Notes: generated by a model not told the origin, from the letters alone. A stretch of 64,000 nucleotides of DNA from Pseudoselenomonas ruminantium (GCA_902780915.1 CACZHK010000036.1:37550-101549), one strand, 5' to 3'. Counted from the first letter of the stretch, positions 48,901-58,081 are shown. Numbers and translations: made by a program.

Positions 48901-49839
48901 ATGAATCAGGATAAGATCGTAGTAGTAATGGGCGGCACTTCCACGGAGGCGGAGGTTTCCCGCAGGACAGGCACCGCCATTTTGAACGCCTTGAAGTCCA
49001 AGGGCTATAATGCCGAAGGCATGGAATTGGTACCGAAGACTTTTGCCAACGATATCCAGAAGTCCGGCTGCGCCATCGTCTTCAATGCCCTTCACGGCAA
49101 GTTCGGCGAGGACGGGCTCCTGCAGGGCACTCTCGATATGCTGGGCATTCCCTATACCGGCTCCGGGGTGCTGGCTGCGGCTGTCACCATGGACAAGGCC
49201 GCTTCCAAGCGGGTTTTCCTGGCGGAGGGCATTTCCACCCCCCGCTCCCACACTTATTACAGCTACGAGATGAAGCGGGGCCTGGCCGAGGAAATCGAGG
49301 CAGAGTTCTCCCTGCCCCTGGTGGTGAAGGCTGCTTCCCAGGGTTCCAGCATCGGGGTTTATATCGTGGAGAGCCATACGGAGCTGAAAAACGCCCTGGT
49401 GGAAGCCTTCAAGTACAATGATGAAGTGCTGGTGGAGGAATTCATCAGAGGGCGTGAGCTGACAGTGGCCGTTTGGGGCAACGAAGAGGAGAAGGAAGCC
49501 TTCCCCATCATTGAAATCACCACTCTCACGGGTCGCTATGACTATGACAGCAAGTACACCAAAGGGGCCTCTGCCCATATCATCCCTGCGCCCATGAGCG
49601 AGGAAAAGACCAAGGAGATTCAGGACCTGGCCGTGAGGACCTTCACTGCCTGCGGCTGCAAGGGCGTGGCCAGGGTTGACATGATGCTGTCCGAGGACGA
49701 GACGCCCTATGTCATCGAGGTGAATTCCGTGCCGGGCATGACGGAGGTTTCCCTGGTGCCGGATGCGGCAAGGGCCAAGGGCATTGAGTTCCCGGAGCTG
49801 TGCGAGCACATGCTGGAGATGGCAGGGTTCAAGTTGTAA
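48901..49839 (+). CDS. ddl: D-alanine:D-alanine ligase
   Basis: 312 residues, DdlB-type length. ATP-grasp fold with VVMGGTSTEAEVS, FNALHGKFGEDG, PYTGSGVLAAAVTMDK and EVNSVPGMTEVS near the C terminus. The Ser/Lys pattern of D-Ala-D-Ala (not D-lactate) enzymes appears to hold, though vancomycin-type specificity cannot be judged with certainty. Supplies the dipeptide for murF. Confidence 0.96.
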   Translation: MNQDKIVVVMGGTSTEAEVSRRTGTAILNALKSKGYNAEGMELVPKTFANDIQKSGCAIVFNALHGKFGEDGLLQGTLDMLGIPYTGSGVLAAAVTMDKAASKRVFLAEGISTPRSHTYYSYEMKRGLAEEIEAEFSLPLVVKAASQGSSIGVYIVESHTELKNALVEAFKYNDEVLVEEFIRGRELTVAVWGNEEEKEAFPIIEITTLTGRYDYDSKYTKGASAHIIPAPMSEEKTKEIQDLAVRTFTACGCKGVARVDMMLSEDETPYVIEVNSVPGMTEVSLVPDAARAKGIEFPELCEHMLEMAGFKL

Positions 49840-49869
49840 GATATTCGATTCTCAGAAGGAGTGGAGAGA

Positions 49870-50643
49870 TTGGATGGGCAGACGAAAGTCAGGCGCAGTC
49901 CGCGGCGGCTGGTAAAGGGAATATTGTTCTTGGTCATCACCTGCGGGCTGGTGTCGCTTTTGGTCTATTCTCCTATCTTCACTCTCCAGAAGCTCAATGT
50001 GAAAGGGGCGGTTTATCTCACTGAGGACGAAATCGCCTACATAGCCAGAGTGCAGAAGGGGCAGCCCCTCTTCAATCTGGAGACTGCTGAGGTGACGGAG
50101 AATCTTTTGAAGGATCTGCGCATTGAGACGGCTACTGTGAAGCGTGACTTGCCCTACAGCCTGGATGTCACCATCACCGAGCGGGTGCCTGTGGCTACGG
50201 TGGCTTCGGAGTACGGCTATGTGGACCTGGACAGGCAGGGGAAGGTCATTGCGGCCTACCGCACCTTGCGCCACGTGCCTATCCCCTTGATCACGGGGGT
50301 CAGTGTGCATGACCTGTACATAGGCGATGATGTGAAAGATGAAACCGTGAAGAAGGTGCTGGAGCTCTTGCAGCAGCTTTCCCCGGCAGCCTTGAACCAG
50401 CTGTCGGAAATCAACGCGGCTAATTCAGGGGCCATTGTAGCCTATACAGCCAAGGCTGTGCAGATACGGCTGGGGAAGCTGGAGCGGCTGGAGGAAAAGG
50501 CCCGGCTTACGGAGGATTTCCTGCAGGACCAGCAGACCAGCCCCTATACTGTGGAGTATGTTGATTTCAGCTATGAAGTGCCGGTGATACGGCTCAAGGA
50601 TATGCCTAAGGAAGAGGCACATCAGGAAGGTAAGGGTATATGA
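49870..50643 (+). CDS. ftsQ: Cell division protein FtsQ/DivIB
   Basis: A bitopic divisome protein of about 257 residues. GTG at 49861 lies on the AAGGAG site, so TTG at 49870 (8-base spacing) is the likely start. A basic cytoplasmic tail precedes a membrane segment near 17-37 (ILFLVITCGLVSLLVYSPIF). A POTRA domain follows (LQKLNVKGAVYLTEDEI to RVPVATV), then the beta domain. The next gene overlaps its stop by 4 bases. Confidence 0.9.
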   Translation: MDGQTKVRRSPRRLVKGILFLVITCGLVSLLVYSPIFTLQKLNVKGAVYLTEDEIAYIARVQKGQPLFNLETAEVTENLLKDLRIETATVKRDLPYSLDVTITERVPVATVASEYGYVDLDRQGKVIAAYRTLRHVPIPLITGVSVHDLYIGDDVKDETVKKVLELLQQLSPAALNQLSEINAANSGAIVAYTAKAVQIRLGKLERLEEKARLTEDFLQDQQTSPYTVEYVDFSYEVPVIRLKDMPKEEAHQEGKGI

Positions 50644-51341
50644 TAAGATTTCGTCAGGGACGCTGGTCCATCGCCTGTGTCTGCATGGTGCTGGGCTTTA
50701 TGGTGGCTGTGCAGCTGCGCACCACCGCCGATATGAAGGGCAGCGTTTCCTACCAGCGCATTGAGGAAATCACCGCAAGGCTCCTGAATACAGAGCAGGA
50801 GCGTGACGGGCTGAAGGAGGAGTTATCCGCCCTGCGCAAGCAGAAAGCTAGCGAGGCAGGGGGTTCCATCAGCGAGGACATCCGCCTGCGGGCGGGGCTC
50901 ACCCCTGTGGAAGGTGAAGGCATCATCGTGAAGCTGGAGGACAGCAGCGCCACGGCCAAGGCCGGGGAGAACCCCAACCTCTACTTGATACATGACGATG
51001 ACCTGCTGAAAGTCATCAACGAGCTCAGGGCCGCCGGGGCCGAGGCTATCTCCATCAACGGACAGCGCCTCATTGGCACTTCCGAGATACGCTGCGCCGG
51101 GCCCACCCTTTCGGTGAACAACGTGCGCTCGGCGCCGCCTTTTGAAATCAGGGCTATAGGCGACAGCAAGAGCCTGGAGAGCGCCATCAGGATGCGCGGC
51201 GGCGTGGCAGAGACCTTGAAGGTCTGGGGCATCCAGCTGGAGGTTTCCACCAGCTCCTCGGTTTATGTCCCTGCCTACAAGGGCTCCACTTCCCACACCT
51301 ATGCCCACGAGACAGAGGAGAAGGAGGGGGAGAGCAAATGA
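50640..51341 (+). CDS. DUF881 family membrane protein (YlxW/YlxX-like)
   Basis: 233 residues. A membrane segment is at about 10-25 (SIACVCMVLGFMVAVQL). A short coiled coil (RLLNTEQERDGLKEELSAL) leads into the DUF881 domain with AGLTPVEGEGIIVKLEDS, LIHDDDLLKVINELRAAGAEAI and INGQRLIGTSEIRC. Genes of this family sit between ftsQ and ftsZ in many Firmicutes. The exact role is unknown. Overlaps both neighbours by 4 bases, so it is translationally coupled. Confidence 0.92.
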   Translation: MIRFRQGRWSIACVCMVLGFMVAVQLRTTADMKGSVSYQRIEEITARLLNTEQERDGLKEELSALRKQKASEAGGSISEDIRLRAGLTPVEGEGIIVKLEDSSATAKAGENPNLYLIHDDDLLKVINELRAAGAEAISINGQRLIGTSEIRCAGPTLSVNNVRSAPPFEIRAIGDSKSLESAIRMRGGVAETLKVWGIQLEVSTSSSVYVPAYKGSTSHTYAHETEEKEGESK

Positions 51342-51700
51342 TACTGCCTATCTTAGGACTGGTTGCGGGCTTTGCCATCGGCTATGTCTTTCCCGTGGTG
51401 ATACCTCTGGCCTATGCCAAGCTCTTTTCTGTGGCACTCCTGGCCTCCCTGGATTCTGTCTTTGGCGGCCTGCGGGCAGCCTTGGGCGGCCACTTTGACA
51501 ATACGGTCTTTATCAGCGGTTTCTTTACCAATGCCCTGCTGGCGGCCTTTTTGGTTTTTGTGGGTGATCGCCTGGGCATCGACCTTTACTATGTGGCCCT
51601 GCTGACATTTGGCTTCCGCATTTTCAAGAATCTGGCCATCCTGCGCCGTCATCTTTTGAAAAAGCACGGACTTGAAAGGCCTCACCTGCCAGATGAATGA
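51338..51700 (+). CDS. sbp: Small basic membrane protein (DUF1290, Sbp)
   Basis: 120 residues with three or four hydrophobic segments: GLVAGFAIGYVFPVVIPLAY, then SVALLASLDSVFGGLRAAL and FFTNALLAAFLVFVGDRLG. The segment LASLDSVFGGLRA and the ending FRIFKNLAILRRHLL are typical. Located between the DUF881 gene and ftsZ as in Bacillus and Clostridium. Function unknown. The stop codon lies inside the loop of the following terminator. Confidence 0.92.
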   Translation: MILPILGLVAGFAIGYVFPVVIPLAYAKLFSVALLASLDSVFGGLRAALGGHFDNTVFISGFFTNALLAAFLVFVGDRLGIDLYYVALLTFGFRIFKNLAILRRHLLKKHGLERPHLPDE

Positions 51701-51731
51701 GGGATTGGCAGGTGATCGGCAGGTGTTTTTT
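51683..51731 (+). terminator. Terminator with a duplicated right arm before ftsZ
   Basis: CACCTGCC (51683-51690) can pair with GGCAGGTG at either 51707-51714 or 51718-51725. Only the second is followed by six T (51726-51731). Two mutually exclusive stems are thus possible. Confidence 0.8.
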
Positions 51732-51881
51732 CAGAAGCGCAGAGCTTTGGCGAAGTTTTTCAAAGTGCCTACTAGCAAAACGCGCTTAATGATGGTAAAA
51801 TGGTAAGGCGTAGATATTGTAATGATTTAGATGCGCCTCAGGGAGCGCATGGACATATTGGTTCGTATGGGGGTTTGAGCG

Positions 51882-53036
51882 ATGTTTGAGTTGGATAATA
51901 ATGAGCTGGATCAGCTGGCCAACATTAAGGTAATAGGCGTAGGCGGCGGCGGCAGCAACGCTGTGAACCGCATGATCAATCTGGGACTTCAGGGCGTGGA
52001 ATTCATCGCTGTTAATACGGATGCTCAGGCTCTTTTGAAATCAATGGCTCCGAAGCGCCTGCAGATTGGTGACAAGCTGACCCGCGGCCTTGGCGCAGGT
52101 GCCCGGCCGGAGGTGGGCCAGAAGGCGGCCGAGGAAAGCCGTGATGACATCCTCGAGGCTTTGCGTGGCGCAGATATGGTCTTTGTCACCGCTGGCATGG
52201 GCGGCGGCACTGGCACTGGTGCTGCGCCTGTGGTAGCTGAGTGCGCCCGTGAGATAGGGGCTCTGACTGTAGCGGTGGTGACCAGGCCCTTCAGCTTCGA
52301 GGGCATGAAGAGGAAGCGCAACGCTGAGTCTGGCATTGCCAATCTGAGGCAGCATGTAGATACCATCATCACCATTCCCAACGACAGGCTCTTGCAGGTG
52401 GTTGACAAAAAGACTTCCATCACCCAGGCTTTCCTGGAGGCAGATGATATCCTGCGCCAGGGCGTCAAGGGCATTTCCGACCTCATTTCCGAGGCAGGCC
52501 TGATCAATCTGGACTTTGCAGATGTGCGCTCCATCATGAGCAACTCCGGCACAGCCCTCATGGGTATCGGTGAAGCTACCGGTGAGAATGCCGCCGTGGA
52601 GGCAGCCAAGAACGCCATCGCATCCCCGCTGCTTGAGACCACTATCGACGGTGCGAGGGGCGTGCTCATCAACGTCACCGGTGCCGAGGAGAACCTCAGC
52701 ATGTTCGAGGTCAATGAGGCCTCTACCACCATCCAGGAAGCTGTCAACGGCCAGGCCAACATCATCTGGGGCGCCGCCGTGGACAACACCATGGGCGACA
52801 CCGTCAAGGTCACCGTGGTAGCCACGGGCTTTGATAACAACGATGAGGTAGGGGTACCTGCACAGCCGTCTGTTCAGCAGCCTGTCCAACAGCCTCAGGT
52901 ATCAGCTCCCGTGACTCCGAATATTTTCGCCCAGCAGCCTCAGCAGGCGGCTCCTGTTCAGCCTCAGCAGCCTGCTGCTCCTCAGGAGCCGGTGGAGCCC
53001 TTCATCGACATTCCCGTGTGGATGCGCAAGAAATAA
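51882..53036 (+). CDS. ftsZ: Cell division GTPase FtsZ
   Basis: Tubulin-like protein that forms the Z ring. 384 residues. The N-terminal [16 protein letters not shown] and the tubulin signature [13 protein letters not shown] near 105 bind [15 protein letters not shown] [13 protein letters not shown] is the T7 loop region. A linker rich in Gln, Pro and Ala (about 325-370) leads to the conserved C-terminal peptide [11 protein letters not shown]. ftsA is missing upstream, so anchoring may depend on a remote ftsA or on SepF. It has its own transcript after a terminator; I see no strong promoter in the 150-base gap. ATG follows a weak GGGGG site. Confidence 0.97.
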   Translation: MFELDNNELDQLANIKVIGVGGGGSNAVNRMINLGLQGVEFIAVNTDAQALLKSMAPKRLQIGDKLTRGLGAGARPEVGQKAAEESRDDILEALRGADMVFVTAGMGGGTGTGAAPVVAECAREIGALTVAVVTRPFSFEGMKRKRNAESGIANLRQHVDTIITIPNDRLLQVVDKKTSITQAFLEADDILRQGVKGISDLISEAGLINLDFADVRSIMSNSGTALMGIGEATGENAAVEAAKNAIASPLLETTIDGARGVLINVTGAEENLSMFEVNEASTTIQEAVNGQANIIWGAAVDNTMGDTVKVTVVATGFDNNDEVGVPAQPSVQQPVQQPQVSAPVTPNIFAQQPQQAAPVQPQQPAAPQEPVEPFIDIPVWMRKK

Positions 53037-53045
53037 AGAGAAAAT

Positions 53046-53083
53046 ATATCTCCTGCCTTTCGTGTCAGGAGATATTTTTTTTT
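53046..53083 (+). terminator. Terminator of ftsZ
   Basis: ATATCTCCTG (53046-53055) pairs with CAGGAGATAT (53066-53075), then eight T. Confidence 0.95.
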
Positions 53084-53102
53084 GAAAAAATGCCAGGGAT
53101 GG

Positions 53103-53131
53103 TTGACAAGTGACACGCAGGAAGGTATAAT
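53103..53131 (+). promoter_or_regulatory. Promoter of the tRNA-Tyr/tRNA-Met pair
   Basis: TTGACA (53103-53108) and TATAAT (53126-53131) with a 17-bp spacer: full consensus. Confidence 0.9.
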
Positions 53132-53171
53132 AACTTCTGTTGTTGTCGCTCATTTGATTGTGATGACAAAT

Positions 53172-53257
53172 GGGTAGGTGCCCGAGTGGTTAAAGGGAGC
53201 AGACTGTAAATCTGCCGCCTCACGGCTACGATGGTTCGAATCCATCCCTGCCCACCA
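53172..53257 (+). tRNA. tRNA-Tyr (GTA)
   Basis: Class II tRNA with a long variable arm (CCGCCTCACGGC region). Acceptor GGGTAGG with CCTGCCC, anticodon stem GCAGA/TCTGC, loop CTGTAAA with anticodon GTA, encoded CCA. Confidence 0.96.
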
Positions 53258-53263
53258 TTTATT

Positions 53264-53340
53264 GGCGGCATAGCTCAGCTGGCTAGAGCATGCGGTTCAT
53301 ACCCGCAGTGTCCGGAGTTCAAGTCTCTGTGCCGCCACCA
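53264..53340 (+). tRNA. tRNA-Met (CAT), elongator type
   Basis: Acceptor GGCGGCA with TGCCGCC, anticodon stem TGCGG/CCGCA, loop TTCATAC with anticodon CAT, encoded CCA. It lacks the GGG/CCC stem pairs of initiators and resembles the Bacillus elongator tRNA-Met. A tRNA-Ile with lysidine-modified CAT is less likely. Confidence 0.9.
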
Positions 53341-53351
53341 TATGAATTTTC

Positions 53352-53376
53352 AGCACACCGTGAGGTGTGCTTTTTC
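53352..53376 (+). terminator. Terminator of the tRNA pair
   Basis: AGCACACC (53352-53359) pairs with GGTGTGCT (53364-53371), then T's. Confidence 0.9.
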
Positions 53377-53460
53377 TTTTGGCAGGTTCAGCGGGATGAG
53401 GTTTGGAACGAATGTATTTTGTCGGCTTATGATAAAAATTGCAATTCAATAATAAAAATC

Positions 53461-53512
53461 TTGACACAAATAAGAAGGAGTGATATATTAATAGCGTAAG
53501 TTGTGCACGAAC
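53461..53512 (+). promoter_or_regulatory. Promoter and possible operator of the sugar operon
   Basis: TTGACA (53461-53466) and TATATT (53484-53489) with a 17-bp spacer. Just after the expected start, TTGTGCAC (53501-53508) carries a GTGCAC palindrome. A TGTGCA core also occurs in the lacI/tetR gap at 62.2 kb, so the LacI-type protein may bind both; that link is inference. Confidence 0.6.
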
Positions 53513-53533
53513 ACAGGAAAAGGGGGCGTGACC

Positions 53534-53866
53534 GTGAAGAGAGCTATGCAGGCGCTGCTCATGCTGATGCTGGTGACGGCGGGGATGACCGCTATCTTTG
53601 AAGGCTCGGAGCAGGCGTTGCTGATCCTGGTCATGACCGGCTTCACAGGACAGGGATATCAGCTCATGTGTACGTCACATGACGATGAAGAGGTTCGGGA
53701 GGATAACGCCAGGAAACTGAAGGCTGTGGAGATTTTCACGGCGGTTTGCGGCTTTATCTCCTTCTACTGGCCCGCCAGCGTGGGGCTGAATGTGGCCATT
53801 GCCCTGTGCCTCGCCTTTTACTGTGTGGGAATGCGATATATGAAGGAGGGTGCGGCGGAGACGTAG
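53534..53866 (+). CDS. Small membrane protein of unknown function
   Basis: About 110 residues from GTG 53534, behind AAAAGGGGG. Hydrophobic segments: about 5-20 (ALLMLMLVTAGMTAIF), 27-42 (LLILVMTGFTG), 65-78 (VEIFTAVCGFISFYW) and 82-98 (GLNVAIALCLAFYC). A charged cytoplasmic stretch, SHDDEEVREDNARKLK, lies in the middle. Not recognised. It is the first gene behind the sugar-operon promoter, 65 bases before the binding-protein gene, so it is probably co-transcribed. No transport role can be assigned. Confidence 0.65.
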   Translation: MKRAMQALLMLMLVTAGMTAIFEGSEQALLILVMTGFTGQGYQLMCTSHDDEEVREDNARKLKAVEIFTAVCGFISFYWPASVGLNVAIALCLAFYCVGMRYMKEGAAET

Positions 53867-53931
53867 GAAAGTGGTTTGTGCAAGGGTTTGTCAGGTTTAG
53901 TATCAACGGTTTTTCAACTGGAGGGAAAGCA

Positions 53932-55035
53932 ATGTTCAAACTCAAGAAGTTAGTGGCAGCGGCGCTGGCAGGCGTCATGATGATTGCAGCGGCAGGCTGC
54001 GGCGGTGGTGCCGATGGCGGCAGCAGCAGCTCGGCAGCAAATAGCGGCGGCAAGCGCGTAGGCGTGGCCATGCCTACTCAGTCCTCCCAGAGATGGATTC
54101 AGGACGGCGCCAACATGAAGGAAAAGCTGGAAGCATTGGGATATCAGGTTGATTTGCAGTACGCCGAGGATGACGTACAGGCACAGGTTTCGCAGATTGA
54201 GAACATGATCACCAATGGTGCCAACTGCCTGGTGGTAGCTTCCATCGACTCCAGCGCCCTGGTGAACGCTCTGGCACAGGCCAAGGCCAATAACATCCCC
54301 GTTATCGCCTATGACCGCCTGCTGATGGACACGGACAGCGTTTCCTACTATGCAACCTTCGATAACAAGGGCGTAGGCACCTTGATCGGCAAATATGTGG
54401 AAAAGAACCTCGGCCTGGCTGAGGGCAAAGGCCCCTACAATGTAGAGTTCTTCGCTGGCTCCCCGGACGACAACAATGCACACTTCCTCAATGACGGCGT
54501 GTTCGAGGTGCTCCAGAAGTACATCGACAACGGCCAGCTGGTAGTTCCTTCCAAGCAGACTGACTTCGACACCATCTGCACCCTGCGCTGGTCTCAGGAG
54601 ACTGCACAGCGCCGCATGGAAGACCTGATTTCCGGTTACTACACCGACGGCAAGAAGCTGGACGCTGTTATCTCTCCCTTTGATGGCATCAGCTACGGCA
54701 TTGCCGCAGCTCTCGAGGGCGCAGGCTATCAGGTTGGCAAGAACTGGCCGCTGATCACTGGCCAGGATGCCGAGCTCATGGCTACCAAGAACATCATTTC
54801 CGGCAAGCAGACCATGACCGTCTTCAAGGATACCCGTACCCTGGCTGACAAGTGCGTGACCATGGTGCAGGCTGTGCTGGAAGGCAAGAATCCTGAAATC
54901 AACGACACCAAGTCCTATGACAACCACAAGCTGGTAGTTCCTTCCTACCTCTGCACCCCGGTGGCAGTGGACAAGAACAACTATCAGAAAGAGCTGGTGG
55001 ACAGCGGATACTACAAGGCTGACCAGCTGAAGTAA
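53932..55035 (+). CDS. chvE: ChvE-type monosaccharide-binding lipoprotein
   Basis: Periplasmic sugar-binding component of an ABC importer. 367 residues. A lipoprotein signal peptide ends in MMIAAAGC, followed by a Gly/Ser-rich tether to about 40. Then a periplasmic-binding-protein fold with GVAMPTQSSQRWIQDG, ASIDSSALVNALAQAK, VIAYDRLLMDTD, AVISPFDGISYGIAAAL and TGQDAELMATKNI. This is the ChvE/multiple-monosaccharide subgroup, which binds arabinose, xylose, galactose or glucose. With araA downstream, L-arabinose is the likely ligand. ATG follows GGAGGG. A hairpin without a T-run follows the gene. Confidence 0.92.
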   Translation: MFKLKKLVAAALAGVMMIAAAGCGGGADGGSSSSAANSGGKRVGVAMPTQSSQRWIQDGANMKEKLEALGYQVDLQYAEDDVQAQVSQIENMITNGANCLVVASIDSSALVNALAQAKANNIPVIAYDRLLMDTDSVSYYATFDNKGVGTLIGKYVEKNLGLAEGKGPYNVEFFAGSPDDNNAHFLNDGVFEVLQKYIDNGQLVVPSKQTDFDTICTLRWSQETAQRRMEDLISGYYTDGKKLDAVISPFDGISYGIAAALEGAGYQVGKNWPLITGQDAELMATKNIISGKQTMTVFKDTRTLADKCVTMVQAVLEGKNPEINDTKSYDNHKLVVPSYLCTPVAVDKNNYQKELVDSGYYKADQLK

Positions 55036-55053
55036 GATTTTGATGGTTACTTC

Positions 55054-55083
55054 CATAAGGGCGGAAAGGCTTCCGCCCTTATG
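55054..55083 (+). promoter_or_regulatory. Intercistronic hairpin after the binding-protein gene
   Basis: A perfect 13-bp stem (55054-55066 with 55071-55083, loop AGGC) with no T-run. Such hairpins after a binding-protein gene usually protect its mRNA and give more binding protein than ATPase or permease. Confidence 0.75.
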
Positions 55084-55127
55084 ATTAGGCTAAAAATGTG
55101 CTCGTCCACATAACAGGAGGCGGCGGC

Positions 55128-56678
55128 ATGGACAATATTTTGGAAATGCGCCATATCACCAAGGATTTCTCCGGGGTCAAGGCTCTGGATGATGTGAATC
55201 TGGTGGTGCGCCAGGGGGAGATACACGCTCTCTGCGGCGAAAATGGCGCGGGCAAGTCTACTCTGATGAATGTGCTGTCCGGGGTCTATCCCTATGGCAG
55301 CTATACAGGCGACATTGTTTACAAAGGTGAAGTACAGAAGTTCAGCGATATCAAGGCCAGCGAGAAAACAGGCATAGTCATCATACATCAGGAACTGGCA
55401 CTCATCCCTCTGCTGACGGTGGCTGAAAATATCTTCATCGGCAACGAGAACCTCAAATACGGCCAGGTCATCGACTGGGAGGAAACCCAGCGCAAGGCAG
55501 CCGAGGTGCTGAAGAGCATCGGCATGCACGAGAACGTGAACCGCAAGGTGGTAGACCTGGGCATGGGCCAGCAGCAGATGATCGAGATTGCCAAGGCTTT
55601 GGCGAAAAATGCCAAGCTCCTGATTCTCGATGAGCCGACTTCGGCGCTCAACGATGAGGAGAGCAACACGCTGCTGGAACTCCTGCTCAAATTGAAGCAG
55701 CAGGGCCTCACCAGCATCATGATTTCCCACAAGCTCAACGAGGTTTCAAGGGTGGCAGACAGCATCACGGTTATCCGCGATGGACATACCATCGAGACTA
55801 TCCAGCGTGACCACGGCGATCCCATCGACGAGAATCGCATCATCAAGGGCATGGTGGGACGTGAGCTCACCAACCGCTACCCGGAGCGCCACGCCGAGAT
55901 TGGCGAGACGGTCTTCGAGGTGAAGGACTGGACGGTGCAGGATGAGGACGATCCCACGAGGGAGCGCCTTTCCCATATCTCCTTCAACGTGAAGAAGGGA
56001 GAGGTAGTGGGCTTCGCGGGCCTCATGGGCGCAGGCCGCACAGAGCTGGCTATGAGCCTTTTCGGCCACACCTACGGCGCAGGCAGCCGGGGCAAGATTT
56101 TCAAGCATGGCAAGGAAATCACCATTCCCGATGTGCAGAGCGCCATAGACCAGCATATCGCCTATGTGCCTGAGGACAGGAAAACCTACGGCCTGGTGCT
56201 GATAGATGATATCAAGTGGAATATGTCCCTGGCCAGCCTCAAATCCCGTTTCTCCGAGAACGGCATCCTGAAGGCCGATGACGAGATCCATGCGGCTGAG
56301 GATTATTCGAAGAAAATCAACGTCAAGGCTGACAGTCTCACTCAGCGGGTGGAAAGCCTCTCCGGCGGCAACCAGCAGAAGGTGGTCCTGGCCAAGTGGA
56401 TGCTCTCTGACCCGGATGTGCTGATTCTCGATGAACCTACCCGCGGCATCGACGTGGGGGCGAAGTACGAGATTTACACCGTCATCAACCAGCTGGCCGA
56501 GTCCGGCAAGGCGGTGGTGGTCATTTCCTCGGATATGGAGGAGCTGCTGGGTCTCTCCGACCGCATCTATGTCCTCAATGAGGGCGAGATTGCAGGGGAG
56601 CTGCAGAAAGAGGAATTTGATCAGGAAGCAGTTATGCGGATTATCATGGCACATAGCGCTAGAAGGGAGACGGCATAA
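55128..56678 (+). CDS. gguA: Monosaccharide ABC transporter ATP-binding protein (GguA type)
   Basis: 516 residues from ATG 55128 behind AGGAGG, with two ABC domains in one chain as in XylG and AraG. The first has Walker [10 protein letters not shown] and signature [15 protein letters not shown] (degenerate); Walker B is [11 protein letters not shown]. The second half has a degenerate Walker A (GLMGAGRTE), the signature [15 protein letters not shown] and Walker [15 protein letters not shown]. It powers import of the sugar bound by the ChvE-like protein. TAATG junction with the permease gene. Confidence 0.95.
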   Translation: MDNILEMRHITKDFSGVKALDDVNLVVRQGEIHALCGENGAGKSTLMNVLSGVYPYGSYTGDIVYKGEVQKFSDIKASEKTGIVIIHQELALIPLLTVAENIFIGNENLKYGQVIDWEETQRKAAEVLKSIGMHENVNRKVVDLGMGQQQMIEIAKALAKNAKLLILDEPTSALNDEESNTLLELLLKLKQQGLTSIMISHKLNEVSRVADSITVIRDGHTIETIQRDHGDPIDENRIIKGMVGRELTNRYPERHAEIGETVFEVKDWTVQDEDDPTRERLSHISFNVKKGEVVGFAGLMGAGRTELAMSLFGHTYGAGSRGKIFKHGKEITIPDVQSAIDQHIAYVPEDRKTYGLVLIDDIKWNMSLASLKSRFSENGILKADDEIHAAEDYSKKINVKADSLTQRVESLSGGNQQKVVLAKWMLSDPDVLILDEPTRGIDVGAKYEIYTVINQLAESGKAVVVISSDMEELLGLSDRIYVLNEGEIAGELQKEEFDQEAVMRIIMAHSARRETA

Positions 56679-58081
56679 TGATGTCACAAGCAGCAACACC
56701 TGATGTACATAGCAATTTCAAAGAAAATCTGAAGGGGCTCAAGGAATACGGCATGATCATCGCCTTGGTGGTCATTTACGCCATCTTCGCTTTCATGTCT
56801 GACTTCAAGAACGTATCCCCCATGAATGTCAACAACCTCATCATGCAGAATTCCTACGTCATCGTGCTGGCTCTGGGCATGCTGCTCTGCTGCCTCACCG
56901 GCAACGTAGACCTCTCCGTTGGTTCTGTGGTGGCCTTCTCCGGGGCTATCGCCGCTATTATGGTAGTGGATTACCAGATGGCAATTCCCCTGGCCATCCT
57001 CGCCGCCATCGGCATTGGTCTCCTGGTAGGTGTCTGGCAGGGCTTCTTCATATCGAAGCTAGGTGTTGCGCCATTCATAGTTACCCTGGCAAACATGCTG
57101 GTATTCCGCGGTCTGGCACTGGTGGTGCTGAATGGCCAGACCAAAGGCCCCCTGCCCCAGGAGTTCACTCAGATTGGTGCAGGCTATATGCCCCAGTTCT
57201 TCACGACCATCGGTGGCACGAAGTTTGAGCTTTTGGCTCTCACCGCAGGTCTACTGCTTTCGGCTTTGATTGTTTTCATGGAAATCCGTTCCCGCCGCAA
57301 CAAGGCCAAGAATGGATTTGAGGTTCCCTCTGTGGGGGCTTCTATCTTCAAGGTGGGCGTTTCTGTCGCCATCGTCAACTTCTTCACCGTGAAGCTGGCC
57401 ATGTATATGGGTCTGCCTCTGGTGCTCATGATTGTGGCAGTCCTCGTGGCTTTCTACGCTTTCCTCACCAACCGCACCGTGCCTGGCCGTCAGATTTATG
57501 CCGTGGGCGGCAACAGGAAGGCTGCAGCTCTTTCCGGCATCAAGGTCAACAAGGTCATGTTCTGGATTTATGTGAACATGGGCATCCTGGCAGGCTTGGC
57601 CGGTGTCATCCTCACCGCCCGCAATGCCTCCGCTACGCCGAAGGCCGGCGATATGTTCGAGATGGATGCCATCGCCGCTTGCTACATCGGTGGCACCGCC
57701 GTCCCCGGTGGCGAAGGCACAGTCACCGGCGCCGTGGTAGGCGCGCTGATCATGGGCGTGCTCAACAACGGCATGTCCCTGCTGGGATGGTCCGTGGATA
57801 TTCAGCGTGTGGTCAAGGGGTTGGTTCTGCTAGCAGCCGTGGCTATAGATTTGCATTTCAAGAGCAAGAAGAACGGTTACTTGAGGCCGGTGATACGGCC
57901 TTGGGACTGGAGCTTGGCTCCACCAATATCAAGGCTGTGCTGGTTGATGGTGCGGCAAGCACTATCGCTGAGGGCAGCTTCGGCTGGGAGAATCAGCTGG
58001 AAGATGGCATCTGGACTTATAGTCTGGAGGCAGTTTGGAAGGGGATTCAGGCTTGCTACGCAGAGATGGCAGCTGACGTAG
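56678..58081 (+). CDS. gguB: Monosaccharide ABC transporter permease (GguB type) with out-of-frame extension
   Basis: Inner-membrane channel subunit with about ten hydrophobic segments. Family landmarks: LALGMLLCCLTGNVDLSVGS, GFFISKLGVAPFIVTLANM, YAVGGNRKAAALSGI and YIGGTAVPGGEGTVTGAV. Normal homology ends near FKSKKNG (base 57878). No stop follows there. The frame runs about 65 more codons, to 58081, in text that is not permease-like (Trp/Arg-rich) while the +0 kinase frame takes over. So the true C terminus, a frameshift or a permease-kinase fusion is unclear. It starts with ATG overlapping the ATPase stop codon. Transport function is secure; the C terminus is not. Confidence 0.88.
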   Translation: MMSQAATPDVHSNFKENLKGLKEYGMIIALVVIYAIFAFMSDFKNVSPMNVNNLIMQNSYVIVLALGMLLCCLTGNVDLSVGSVVAFSGAIAAIMVVDYQMAIPLAILAAIGIGLLVGVWQGFFISKLGVAPFIVTLANMLVFRGLALVVLNGQTKGPLPQEFTQIGAGYMPQFFTTIGGTKFELLALTAGLLLSALIVFMEIRSRRNKAKNGFEVPSVGASIFKVGVSVAIVNFFTVKLAMYMGLPLVLMIVAVLVAFYAFLTNRTVPGRQIYAVGGNRKAAALSGIKVNKVMFWIYVNMGILAGLAGVILTARNASATPKAGDMFEMDAIAACYIGGTAVPGGEGTVTGAVVGALIMGVLNNGMSLLGWSVDIQRVVKGLVLLAAVAIDLHFKSKKNGYLRPVIRPWDWSLAPPISRLCWLMVRQALSLRAASAGRISWKMASGLIVWRQFGRGFRLATQRWQLT

